DNA of 8,315 nucleotides from Burkholderiales bacterium (GCA_025935595.1 JAICUZ010000108.1:1-8315), one strand, 5' to 3'. Numbered from the stretch's first letter, positions 1 through 6,055 are shown. Translations and numbers: made by a program. The notes: generated by a model from the letters alone, not told the origin.

Positions 1-611
1 ATAGGCTCGCGCTCGGGGACACCGAACGCGCTGCGGACGACGGCGAGCACCTTCTCGCGTCTCCCCTCCTCCACCGGCTGCAAGCCCCCGAGTTCGAGCC
101 GCGACAGGCCGACACGGCCGGCCGAGCGCACGACCTGGAAGCCGAAGTCGGCGAGAAAGTCCTGCGGGAACACCGTGCGGTGGACGCGGAAGCGCTCGTA
201 GCTCGACTCACGCTCGGCGTAGCGGTACGAGAACGCCTCGAGGCAGGCGGCACCGCGATCGCGCGCCTCGCCGATCGCAGCGAGGAAGAGCGACTGCAGG
301 ACCCACGGGCTCGACGGGTCGACGAGATACGCGCAGGTGACGAGGATCGAACCGTCGGACGGCGGCCCTCCCGGAAGCTCGAACGCGCGCGGGAACGCCT
401 GCGCCGGGCCGTACTGCATCGACCCGAGCACGCGCCGGTCGGAGTCGTAGTAGACGGTTCCCCACGCGCCGAAGTCGAGCTCGATCTTCTCCATCCAGCG
501 GCCCTTGTCGGTCGTGCGGCGGCCGCGCGTCTGCCACCAGATGCACTCGTGGCACACCGTCGGCGTGGTCTCGAGCGTCAGCTTCGTCAGTCCGGTGAGA
601 TGAGGCGGCAC
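1..611 (-). CDS. GNAT-like N-acetyltransferase family protein, partial (C-terminus beyond left edge)
   Basis: The reading frame starts at a GTG at 611 and is still open at base 1, giving about 203 visible residues. An AGAGGT ribosome-binding-like sequence lies just before the GTG, and the start is 2 bases after the stop of the upstream Asp23-like gene, so the two are probably translated together. Residues 20-26 read CxxCxWW, and the central part (about 85-130) has the beta-strand/helix pattern of GNAT proteins. It resembles actinobacterial GNAT-like proteins that begin with a Cys-x2-Cys-x-Trp segment. A residue pair near 149-158 (PxDFLxDFGF) matches the late 'FLxxxGF' segment of that group. 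The expected acetyl-CoA loop (Q/RxxGxG/A) is not obvious: the equivalent stretch near 98-112 reads DPSSPWVLQSLFL. The substrate is unknown. The family call rests on pattern memory, so acetyltransferase activity is uncertain. No other start fits better. Confidence 0.7.
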   Translation of the reverse strand, partial: MPPHLTGLTKLTLETTPTVCHECIWWQTRGRRTTDKGRWMEKIELDFGAWGTVYYDSDRRVLGSMQYGPAQAFPRAFELPGGPPSDGSILVTCAYLVDPSSPWVLQSLFLAAIGEARDRGAACLEAFSYRYAERESSYERFRVHRTVFPQDFLADFGFQVVRSAGRVGLSRLELGGLQPVEEGRREKVLAVVRSAFGVPEREP

Positions 612-613
612 GA

Positions 614-880
614 TTACCTCTGGACGTCGTCCACGACGACGTTCACGGCGGTCGGCGTCAGGTCGGCCATCCGCTGGAGGTAGTCGACGACGTGGCGCTG
701 CACCTCGGCGGCAACCTGCGGGATTTCGGCTCCGTAGTCGACGACGAGATGCACCTCGACCTCGCTGCCCGCGACACGCGCACCGCGGCGCTGCTTCGTG
801 TGGACGCCCGGCACCTCCGCCGCCGCATCGGCGGCGTAGCGCGCGAGGACGTCCGGCGAGATGACGCTGTGCCCCTCCAT
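614..880 (-). CDS. Asp23/Gls24 family envelope-stress-type small protein
   Basis: This 88-residue protein matches the short form of the Asp23/Gls24 family. It has an N-terminal ISPDVLARYAA segment, a PGV turn (residues 24-26), a central beta strand VEVHLVVDYG (41-50), and the closing signature AVNVVVDDV (78-86). Family members in Firmicutes are membrane-associated cell-envelope stress proteins; the role in actinobacteria is poorly defined. ATG at 880 is preferred, with GGTGA 5 bases upstream. A GTG at 889 that overlaps the TGA of the metallophosphoesterase gene is a possible alternative and would add three residues. The same frame stays open upstream to about 1456, but that stretch is antisense-like low-complexity Arg/Ala and lies inside the phosphoesterase gene, so it is excluded. 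The gene sits between the metallophosphoesterase and the GNAT-like gene, with gaps of 5 and 2 bases, as part of one operon. Confidence 0.82.
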   Translation of the reverse strand: MEGHSVISPDVLARYAADAAAEVPGVHTKQRRGARVAGSEVEVHLVVDYGAEIPQVAAEVQRHVVDYLQRMADLTPTAVNVVVDDVQR

Positions 881-885
881 ACCGT

Positions 886-1620
886 TCACCGGGATCGTAG
901 AACCAGTTCGGTCGCCTCCGGGCGGGCGAAGAAGCGGAACGGCACGAAGGTCGTCCCGAGACCCGGTGAGACGTGCATCGTCGTCGTGCGCCGGCGGTAG
1001 ACACCGTTGCGGTAGCGGGAGCGGGGATGCGCGAGCAGGAGCCGGTTCCGGCGCCCGTACGGGAGCACGATCTGTCCTGCGTGCAGGTGGCCGGAAAGGA
1101 TCAGGTGCCAGCGGCCGTCCTCGACGCGGTCGAGCACGCGCGGGAAGTGGCAGAGCAGGAGCCGAAACGGTGCCTTCGCCGGCCCGAGCTCGGTCTTGCG
1201 GCTCGCGAGCCACGAGCGCGGGTCGATGCCCCCGATCTCGACGGGCATGCCCCGTACCTCGGTCATGACCGATTCGTCCGAGAGAAGGCGTCCCCGCGCG
1301 AGCTCCACGAGTTGAACCGGCTGCGAGAACGGGTCGCGCGACATCGCGAAGTCGTGGTTGCCGAGCACGACGTACATGTCGTCGGGCAGCCGCTCCAGCA
1401 GCGTCGCGAGCCTCGCCTCGCCGCGGCTTCGAGAAACGAGGTCGCCCGTGACGCACACGAGGTCAGGCCTGCGCTTCGCGACCCAGTCGACGGCCCGCGC
1501 CGTCGCGCGCTCACCGAGCGAAGGGATTCCGAGGTGGAAGTCGGAGAGGTGCGCGATCCGCAGCCCTTCGAGCTCCGTGGGGAGCCCGTCGACGGCCAGC
1601 TCGAGCGTGCGCAGGCGCAC
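886..1620 (-). CDS. Metallophosphoesterase (calcineurin-like, YkuE-type)
   Basis: The 244-residue form from the GTG at 1620 contains all metal-binding motifs of the calcineurin-like fold: DFH (D27, H29), GD (D60), GNHD (N88, H89), H158 in LLCHFP, and GHLH (H178, H180). The closest known type by layout is the YkuE-like group, membrane-anchored phosphoesterases proposed to act on envelope or lipid substrates; the exact substrate cannot be read here. In the same frame upstream, 24 more codons (1621-1692) encode a hydrophobic run (FFWIVVALAALVVIYG) typical of the N-terminal membrane anchor in this group. No ATG, GTG or TTG opens that stretch; the only near-cognate candidate is a CTG at 1692 overlapping the stop of the preceding gene. 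The true protein may therefore be 268 residues and anchored. The gene is downstream of the HdrB-like gene and upstream of the Asp23-like gene in the same operon. Confidence 0.88.
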   Translation of the reverse strand: MRLRTLELAVDGLPTELEGLRIAHLSDFHLGIPSLGERATARAVDWVAKRRPDLVCVTGDLVSRSRGEARLATLLERLPDDMYVVLGNHDFAMSRDPFSQPVQLVELARGRLLSDESVMTEVRGMPVEIGGIDPRSWLASRKTELGPAKAPFRLLLCHFPRVLDRVEDGRWHLILSGHLHAGQIVLPYGRRNRLLLAHPRSRYRNGVYRRRTTTMHVSPGLGTTFVPFRFFARPEATELVLRSR

Positions 1621-1692
1621 CCAGCCCGCCTCGAGCGCGCCGTAGATGACGACGAGCGCCGCGAGCGCGACGACGATCCAGAAGAAGGTCAG
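1621..1692 (-). other. Probable N-terminal membrane-anchor extension of the metallophosphoesterase (non-standard start)
   Basis: The phosphoesterase frame stays open upstream of the GTG at 1620 and encodes one strong transmembrane-like helix followed by EAGW, which joins directly to the annotated N-terminus. The only start-like codon is CTG at 1692-1690. It overlaps the TGA (1691-1689) of the HdrB-like gene. A GAGAAG sequence lies about 8 bases before it. The hydrophobic content makes translation of this segment likely, but the start codon is inferred. Confidence 0.5.
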
Positions 1693-2573
1693 ATCTGGAG
1701 CTTCTCGATGACCGGCTTCATCGAGACGACGTGCCGCTTGAACTTCAGCTCGGCCTCCTCGACGCCCGCGGCGACACCGACGAGCTGCGACAGGTGGAGG
1801 ATCGGCATCTTGAAGTCACGGCCGGTCGCCGCCTTCAGCTTCGACTGCCATGCATCGAGCGACAGATGGCAGAGTGGGCACGGTGTGACGATCGCGTCGG
1901 CGCCTGCCTCGTAGGCCTGCTCGATCGGCTGGATCAACTCGCCGAGCGCGGTCTCCTCGCGCGCCTGGATGATCGGGAAGCCACAGCACTTGATCTTCGC
2001 CGGGTAGTCGATCGCCTCGCCGCCGCACGCCTCGATGATCCGCTCGAGCGACCACGGCTGGTCGGGATCCTCGAAGCCGTTGATCTTCGACGGCCGCAGG
2101 ATCTGGCAGCCGTAGAACGGCGCCACCTTGAGGCCCTTCAGCCCGCGGTGCGCCGCCGACTTCAGCAGCTCGTACCCCTCGCCGTCGGCGATCTCCCAGA
2201 GGAGGTGGCGCACGTCGACGTCACGCTCATACGCGGGCACGCCGACGGAGACGAGGTTCTCGTTCACGCGCGCGCGCACCTCGGAGTCGCCCATCAGCAC
2301 GAAGTTGGCCTGGCGGAGGTTCAGCGTGCAGACGTTGCACACGGTGAGGAGCGTGTCGACGCCCTCCGCGGCCGCGTACGAAAGGATCCGTGCGTTCAGG
2401 TGGAGGTAGTAGTCGGGCTCAGCCTCGTGGATGTCGCCCGCGCCGCAGCACGTGACGGACTCGAGCTCGATCAGCTCCAACCCGACCTTCGGTGCAAGCG
2501 CCTGCGTCGCGAAGTCGAGCTCCTTCGCCGAGAGCGACGCGAGACAGCCCTTGTAATAGGCGACCTTCTTCAT
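1689..2573 (-). CDS. HdrB-like CCG-domain subunit of a type-E succinate dehydrogenase/fumarate reductase
   Basis: This 294-residue protein carries two cysteine-rich CCG domains. The first has C10, C42-C43-G, and C79-x2-C82. The second has C156, C196-C197-G, and C232-x2-C235. This is the layout of heterodisulfide reductase subunit B and of the SdhE/MfrE subunit of type-E succinate:quinone or methylmenaquinol:fumarate oxidoreductases. In those, CCG domains bind noncubane [4Fe-4S] clusters and the subunit replaces the cytochrome b membrane anchors. The protein has no clear transmembrane helix, so membrane contact would be peripheral. ATG at 2573 overlaps the sdhB stop as ATGA, which fixes the start and indicates translational coupling. 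The open frame continues upstream to 3194, but that part is a shadow of sdhB. Alternative reading: an electron-transfer partner like the HdrB part of thiol:fumarate reductase TfrB. The symbol is left empty because naming (sdhE, sdhC, mfrE, hdrB) varies. Confidence 0.88.
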   Translation of the reverse strand: MKKVAYYKGCLASLSAKELDFATQALAPKVGLELIELESVTCCGAGDIHEAEPDYYLHLNARILSYAAAEGVDTLLTVCNVCTLNLRQANFVLMGDSEVRARVNENLVSVGVPAYERDVDVRHLLWEIADGEGYELLKSAAHRGLKGLKVAPFYGCQILRPSKINGFEDPDQPWSLERIIEACGGEAIDYPAKIKCCGFPIIQAREETALGELIQPIEQAYEAGADAIVTPCPLCHLSLDAWQSKLKAATGRDFKMPILHLSQLVGVAAGVEEAELKFKRHVVSMKPVIEKLQI

Positions 2574-3664
2574 GCCGCGTCGTCCGGGAGGTACGGCCGG
2601 TGGAACGCATCCGGGCGATCGTAGATCTGCTCCAACGTCTCCTCGCCGGAGTGCCCGTGCGCGAGGCGCGCCAGAGCATGCTCGCCTTGCACGATGCCGT
2701 CGTAGCCGCGACGGTCCGACGACTCGCGCACCGTCAGGTCGTACAGACGCCGCGCTTCGCGGACGTCCTTCGCGACGTGCGGCGGGAACGGAGGCGGCAC
2801 CTTGCCCTTGACGGCGAGGTCGAGCGCGAACTTCGTCTGCTTGATCGCGGCGACGACGCCCTGCGTCTTCGGCACGAGCTCGGTCTCGCGCAGCCACCCG
2901 GTCGTCTTCGCCGAGGTGACGAACCACTTCGCATGCTTCGCGCCCATGTCGCGGTCGATGCCCTCCTTTATCGACTCTGCGCCGAGCTTCGCGATCGCGT
3001 CGCGCGGGTCGACTCCCTTCGGACAGCGCTCGTTGCAGAAATAGCAGCGGGTGCATTGCCAGATGCCGTGTTCGCCGTTCAGCTTCTCGAGCCTTGCGAG
3101 CTTCTGGCCGTCGCGGGGGTCGCCGACGAAGCGCATCGCCTTGGCGAGCGCCTGCGGACCGACGAACCTCGGGTCCGACTCCATCGAGTTGCACTCGGAG
3201 ACGCAGAGCCCGCAGTTGATGCAGAGCGCCTCCTTGTGGATCACGTTCATGCGCTCCTGGCGGATCAGGTGCTCGCGTCCGTCAGGCGGCTCCTGGTAGC
3301 CGGGCTGCAGGTAGGGGTCGACCGATCTGAACTTGTCCCAGAACGGGTCCATGTCGACAACGAGGTCCTTGACGATCGGCAGGTTCCCCATCGCGGAGAT
3401 CACGGGCACACGCCCCTCCTGCGCGACGTCGTACATGCGTACCTTGCAGGCGAGCACGGCGGCCCCGTCCATCCGCATCCCGCACGAGCCGCAGATCATC
3501 ATCCGGCAGCTCTTGCGGTAGGCGAGCGACCCGTCGTGGCGGTCCTTCACGATGTCGAGGCAGTCGAGGAGCGTCGCCTCCTCGGGTGCGTCGATCTCGA
3601 ACTCCTGGAGCTCCCGCTCGCCCGAGCGGGAGTTGAAGCGCCAGATCTTCAGCCCGACCTGCAT
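2570..3664 (-). CDS. sdhB: Succinate dehydrogenase/fumarate reductase iron-sulfur subunit with HdrC-like C-terminal extension
   Basis: This 364-residue protein transfers electrons from the SdhA flavin to the quinone or CCG subunit. The N-terminal plant-type ferredoxin domain has C53, C58, C61 and C73 for a [2Fe-2S] cluster. A ferredoxin motif C148-x2-C151-x2-C154-x3-C158 would bind [4Fe-4S]. The third site is C204-x2-C207-x2-C210-x3-C214-P. Classical SdhB has only three cysteines there and binds [3Fe-4S]; the full four-cysteine motif suggests [4Fe-4S], as in type-E enzymes. The protein is about 120 residues longer than usual SdhB. Residues 240-300 (GAKHAKWF, then ALDLAVKGKVPPP) recall the helical tail of HdrC/GlpC-type proteins; this is inferred from pattern memory. 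ATG at 3664 is the natural start by domain length. No strong Shine-Dalgarno is seen, so a leaderless mRNA is possible. The gene overlaps the HdrB-like gene by 4 bases. Confidence 0.93.
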   Translation of the reverse strand: MQVGLKIWRFNSRSGERELQEFEIDAPEEATLLDCLDIVKDRHDGSLAYRKSCRMMICGSCGMRMDGAAVLACKVRMYDVAQEGRVPVISAMGNLPIVKDLVVDMDPFWDKFRSVDPYLQPGYQEPPDGREHLIRQERMNVIHKEALCINCGLCVSECNSMESDPRFVGPQALAKAMRFVGDPRDGQKLARLEKLNGEHGIWQCTRCYFCNERCPKGVDPRDAIAKLGAESIKEGIDRDMGAKHAKWFVTSAKTTGWLRETELVPKTQGVVAAIKQTKFALDLAVKGKVPPPFPPHVAKDVREARRLYDLTVRESSDRRGYDGIVQGEHALARLAHGHSGEETLEQIYDRPDAFHRPYLPDDAA

Positions 3665-3673
3665 CCCGCGGCG

Positions 3674-3679
3674 ATCCTA
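3674..3679 (-). promoter_or_regulatory. Candidate -10 element for a leaderless sdhB transcript
   Basis: Reading the minus strand, TAGGAT fits the TAnnnT -10 pattern and ends 9 bases before the sdhB ATG. Transcription would then start at or next to the ATG, which fits the lack of a good ribosome-binding site. No convincing -35 is visible, so this is only a candidate. A separate promoter would make sense because sdhA is not directly upstream. Confidence 0.25.
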
Positions 3680-3707
3680 GCGATGGCGGTAGAGGAGCCG
3701 CCTCAGT

Positions 3708-3822
3708 GACGCGCAAAGGGCCACGCCGGAAGGCCGTACCTCGTCGGGGTTAGCCGGCGGTGTTCGCCGCCGTCCCCCGTATGGGGGCGTAGGCGCAGCG
3801 CATTCGCACCGATACCCATCGG
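3708..3822 (+). promoter_or_regulatory. Candidate structured 5' leader upstream of the secreted metalloprotease-like gene
   Basis: Several hairpins can be drawn. ACGCC-GGAA-GGCCGT (3723-3737) is a short stem with a GNRA-type loop and one bulge. CGGCGG-TGTTCG-CCGCCG (3755-3772) is a six-pair stem. CCCCC-GTAT-GGGGG (3774-3787) is a five-pair stem. CCGAT-ACCC-ATCGG (3809-3822) is another. CGGGG at 3745-3749 can instead pair with CCCCG at 3775-3779, which excludes the CCCCC/GGGGG stem, so two alternative folds exist. This is the arrangement expected of a switchable leader, but short stems are frequent in DNA this rich in G and C. The GCAAAGGGCC start followed by a GNRA hairpin loosely recalls the first half of c-di-GMP-I (GEMM) riboswitches, but I cannot match the second half. 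No known RNA family is claimed. Confidence 0.25.
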
Positions 3823-3885
3823 CGTCAACAGCCGCCGCCTCCGAGTTGGGGTCCCTCCGAGGCCGAGCATGAACGGAGCCGCCAC

Positions 3886-4650
3886 ATGCTCTGGATCCGC
3901 CGCCTTCGCTCGATCCTCGCGCCCGCTGGTCGCATAACCTGGTCGCAGCGGGTTGTCGTCATCTTGGCCATCGCCACGGCCACCGCCTTCGCGGCGACCG
4001 CCCGCGCCGACTGGGTCTGGGGTACGGGCTACCTCTGGAACATGAGCACCCCCTTCAGCGTCACCGTGACGAGCCACACCGACGCCGGTTGGACGAAGAT
4101 GCTCGAACAGAGCGCGGCCGACTGGAGTCGGTCGGGCATTGTCACTGTGAGCGTGGGCAGCAGCGGGAAGATCGACCTCTACGACGGCTACTACGGCAAT
4201 AGCGAGCCGTGTGCGTGGACGCAGTACTGGCAGCATGGGGGCCACATCGCCCACGACGCGATCTATCTCAACGAGACGTGTCTCGCGGGCTGGAGCGACT
4301 ACTGGAAGCAGTACGCGGTCTGCCAGGAACTGGCTCACGCACTCGGGCTGCCCGATCACGACACGACGCCGACCGCCCCGAGCTGCATGGCGCCCGGAAT
4401 GCCCGCGACCACGCCAAGCACCGACGACTTTGCCGAGCTCGGGTTGCTTTACGGGACGACGTCGACCAAGACGAAGGGCGGTGGGAAGGGCGGGACTGCT
4501 CTAGCGGGAGGACCCGACCCGACTACCGCTAGCACGAGTTCGCCGACCACTAGCACCGGCGATGGCAGGGATCAGGAGAATCCTGGCAGCAGAGGTGCGT
4601 CTGGGTCTACCAGAATTCGTCCAGACAACGAGCGCCCGGCCCGGCGTTAA
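3886..4650 (+). CDS. Secreted snapalysin/matrixin-like metalloprotease homologue with altered zinc motif
   Basis: This 254-residue protein has a Sec-type signal: Arg-rich start, hydrophobic core VVVILAIATATAFAA (residues 23-37), and a probable ARA cleavage near residue 41. The core domain carries Q147-E148-x2-H151-x2-G154-x2-D157-H158, matching the metzincin motif HExxHxxGxxH/D except that the first His is Gln. The GLPD ending, with Asp at the third ligand position, is like snapalysin. A Met after C167 (SCM) may be the Met-turn. Four cysteines (C109, C132, C146, C167) could form two disulfides outside the cell. The tail after about residue 190 is Gly/Thr/Ser-rich low complexity. ATG at 3886 has GGAG 7 bases upstream, which supports the start. 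An ATG at 3869 is out of frame. The gene ends at a strong terminator and is transcribed away from sdhB. Its activity is uncertain because one zinc ligand is changed; the substrate is unknown. Confidence 0.75.
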   Translation: MLWIRRLRSILAPAGRITWSQRVVVILAIATATAFAATARADWVWGTGYLWNMSTPFSVTVTSHTDAGWTKMLEQSAADWSRSGIVTVSVGSSGKIDLYDGYYGNSEPCAWTQYWQHGGHIAHDAIYLNETCLAGWSDYWKQYAVCQELAHALGLPDHDTTPTAPSCMAPGMPATTPSTDDFAELGLLYGTTSTKTKGGGKGGTALAGGPDPTTASTSSPTTSTGDGRDQENPGSRGASGSTRIRPDNERPARR

Positions 4651-4685
4651 CAGGAATCGCATCGCGAATCTCATCGCGACTAGAG

Positions 4686-4720
4686 AGAGGAGGGGCCGCA
4701 TCTGCGGCCCCTCCTCTTTT
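4686..4720 (+). terminator. Intrinsic (rho-independent) terminator
   Basis: A perfect 14-pair stem (left arm 4686-4699, right arm 4704-4717) with the four-base loop ATCT is followed directly by TTT, 36 bases after the stop of the protease-like gene. On the opposite strand the stem is not followed by a clear T-run, so it mainly serves the plus-strand gene. It lies between two convergent genes. Confidence 0.92.
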
Positions 4721-4767
4721 GGCGATCGTGCAGCGGACTGAGCCGGAGCTCAACCCCGCAGCTCTAG

Positions 4768-6006
4768 TTAGGGACTCGTCGTCGCTTCGGTTGTCGACGC
4801 ACCGGTCACTGTCTCCTGCTCCGTCGTATCGCCGCAGATCGAGCTGCTGGAAGCATTGTTGCCGTCACCGCTGTAATCGACAGTCCACTGATACGTCCCC
4901 TCGCCGTATGTCCCGCTGGACCCGATATCCGTGAAGTTGCCGCTGGTAGCAGAACCGCTGCTCAAGGGCTCGGTATCCGTGTAAATCGACGTAGTGCAGG
5001 TCGTATCGCCCGGCGCGTACAGGTTGAAGGTCACCGTTCCGGTCGGGGAACTACCAGTCACCGTTGCGCTGTCGTTGAGCGAGGCGCTCCAGGTGGCCGG
5101 CACCGTACTCGGAGTGCCCGACGGAGTGCTGCTCAATGCCGAGATCGTCAGCGGGGCGATCGCCGAGGACATGATCTGGTTGTCCTGGTTACCCGCCGTG
5201 GTGCCGTCGATCGTCAGCAGCTTGATGTGGTAGGGCCCACCGTTGATCGCTGAGGACCCATTGACATCAGCGGTGGTGGTGCCCCAGCAGCCGGTGCGAT
5301 TCGTGCCGCACGCAAGGTGACCAGCGAACAGGAACATCACCCGAGCCGGCAGGGCCGCCACGGAGAAGTGGACCGTGAGCGTCTCGTACTCATCGGCGCT
5401 TGTGCTGCAGGTGGCGCTGTCATTCACCGGCGTATCGACGCTCAGGCTCGTCGTGTTGAACGAGACCATGTCGCGGCTGGCGATCCCAAAACCGTCGTGG
5501 CTGCCCGTGCAGCTCGATACCGGGATCGCGGCCTGGCTGTCGCCGTTACCGCTGTTGAAGTTGCCGCTATTCGCAGGACATGTGCCCGACACGCCCGAAC
5601 AGACGCCCGCGGCGTCCAGGCCCGAGATCGTGGTGTTCCACTTGACCAGTGAGTCGTAGGCGTGATTGCTGCCCTTGTTCCATAGGTACTTCAGCGTGAA
5701 CGTCTGGTTGTTCGCGCCACCCGGTGCCCCCCTGGGCAGGTCGATCACGAGCCGCTGCGCGGTCGCGTCGTTCTCCGCATACTGCGAGCCGCCGGCATTG
5801 AGGATGCCGTTGAGCCAGCCGCCGCCGCAAACGTTCTTCGCACCCGGCTTATCCGAACACTGCTGGTAATTGGCGACCGACGGGCTCGTGGAAGCCGCCG
5901 AACTGAACGCGCCGCCGCCGATGAACACCCCGATCAGCACACCAACCACCGCCATCAAGGCGAGCGAGCCACGCGTGCCGCCGCCGCTCCTCTTGAGTGC
6001 CGCCAT
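4768..6006 (-). CDS. Secreted or surface protein of unknown function with C-terminal Ig-like domain
   Basis: This 412-residue protein has a basic N-terminus and a hydrophobic segment (residues 14-33, LALMAVVGVLIGVFIGGG) followed by AFSSAAS, which fits a Sec signal peptide or a single membrane anchor. Residues about 45-290 form a Cys-containing, Gly/Asn/Ser/Thr-rich region that I do not recognise. It has cysteines at 50, 60, 136, 143, 166, 200, 233 and 240, probably disulfide-bonded outside the cell. Residues about 300-400 look like a bacterial Ig-like repeat domain (PTGTVTFNLY, then GTYQWTVDYSGDGNN, with C337 and C391). No sortase motif or C-terminal anchor is seen; the end is Thr/Ser-rich. 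ATG at 6006 is chosen because GGAGGAG precedes it by 7 bases and the signal sequence begins there. An in-frame ATG at 6108 would prepend an unlikely leader of 34 residues. It is convergent with the protease-like gene and divergent from the response regulator. A structural or adhesive role is only inferred. Confidence 0.82.
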   Translation of the reverse strand: MAALKRSGGGTRGSLALMAVVGVLIGVFIGGGAFSSAASTSPSVANYQQCSDKPGAKNVCGGGWLNGILNAGGSQYAENDATAQRLVIDLPRGAPGGANNQTFTLKYLWNKGSNHAYDSLVKWNTTISGLDAAGVCSGVSGTCPANSGNFNSGNGDSQAAIPVSSCTGSHDGFGIASRDMVSFNTTSLSVDTPVNDSATCSTSADEYETLTVHFSVAALPARVMFLFAGHLACGTNRTGCWGTTTADVNGSSAINGGPYHIKLLTIDGTTAGNQDNQIMSSAIAPLTISALSSTPSGTPSTVPATWSASLNDSATVTGSSPTGTVTFNLYAPGDTTCTTSIYTDTEPLSSGSATSGNFTDIGSSGTYGEGTYQWTVDYSGDGNNASSSSICGDTTEQETVTGASTTEATTSP

Positions 6007-6013
6007 ATTCCCA

Positions 6014-6020
6014 CTCCTCC
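6014..6020 (-). promoter_or_regulatory. Strong ribosome-binding site deciding the start of the Ig-domain protein
   Basis: On the minus strand GGAGGAG lies 7 bases before the ATG at 6006. It is one of the best Shine-Dalgarno sequences in the window and favours this start over the upstream ATG at 6108. Confidence 0.8.
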
Positions 6021-6036
6021 CCATCCCGATCTCCGA

Positions 6037-6055
6037 GGGCGCGATGGCCGCGCCC
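6037..6055 (-). repeat. Perfect hairpin in the leader of the Ig-domain protein gene
   Basis: Seven-base arms GGGCGCG and CGCGCCC enclose a five-base loop. The hairpin sits about 30 bases upstream of the ATG and 16 bases upstream of the ribosome-binding site, so it could stabilise the leader or influence translation. No T-run follows, so it is not a terminator. It could be chance in GC-rich DNA. Confidence 0.4.

Noticed and set aside
881..1456. Upstream in-frame extension of the Asp23-like gene to an ATG at 1456
   Set aside because: It lies wholly inside the phosphoesterase gene, reads as Arg/Ala/Pro-rich shadow sequence, and the family domain begins at 880.
2574..3194. Upstream in-frame extension of the HdrB-like gene
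   Set aside because: It is an Arg-rich shadow of sdhB. The first CCG domain needs the ATG at 2573, which overlaps the sdhB stop.
2492..3709. Long plus-strand open frame opposite sdhB (about 405 residues)
   Set aside because: An antisense shadow typical of high-GC DNA; the opposite frame has complete SdhB motifs. The same applies to 973-1914 and 1731-2624.
3838..3861. Direct repeat CCTCCGAG spaced by 16 bases upstream of the protease-like gene
   Set aside because: Only two short copies in GC-rich DNA; too weak to call an element.
3703..4359. Minus-strand open frame across the protease-like gene and its leader
   Set aside because: No recognisable domain; the plus-strand gene has a signal peptide, a ribosome-binding site and a terminator.
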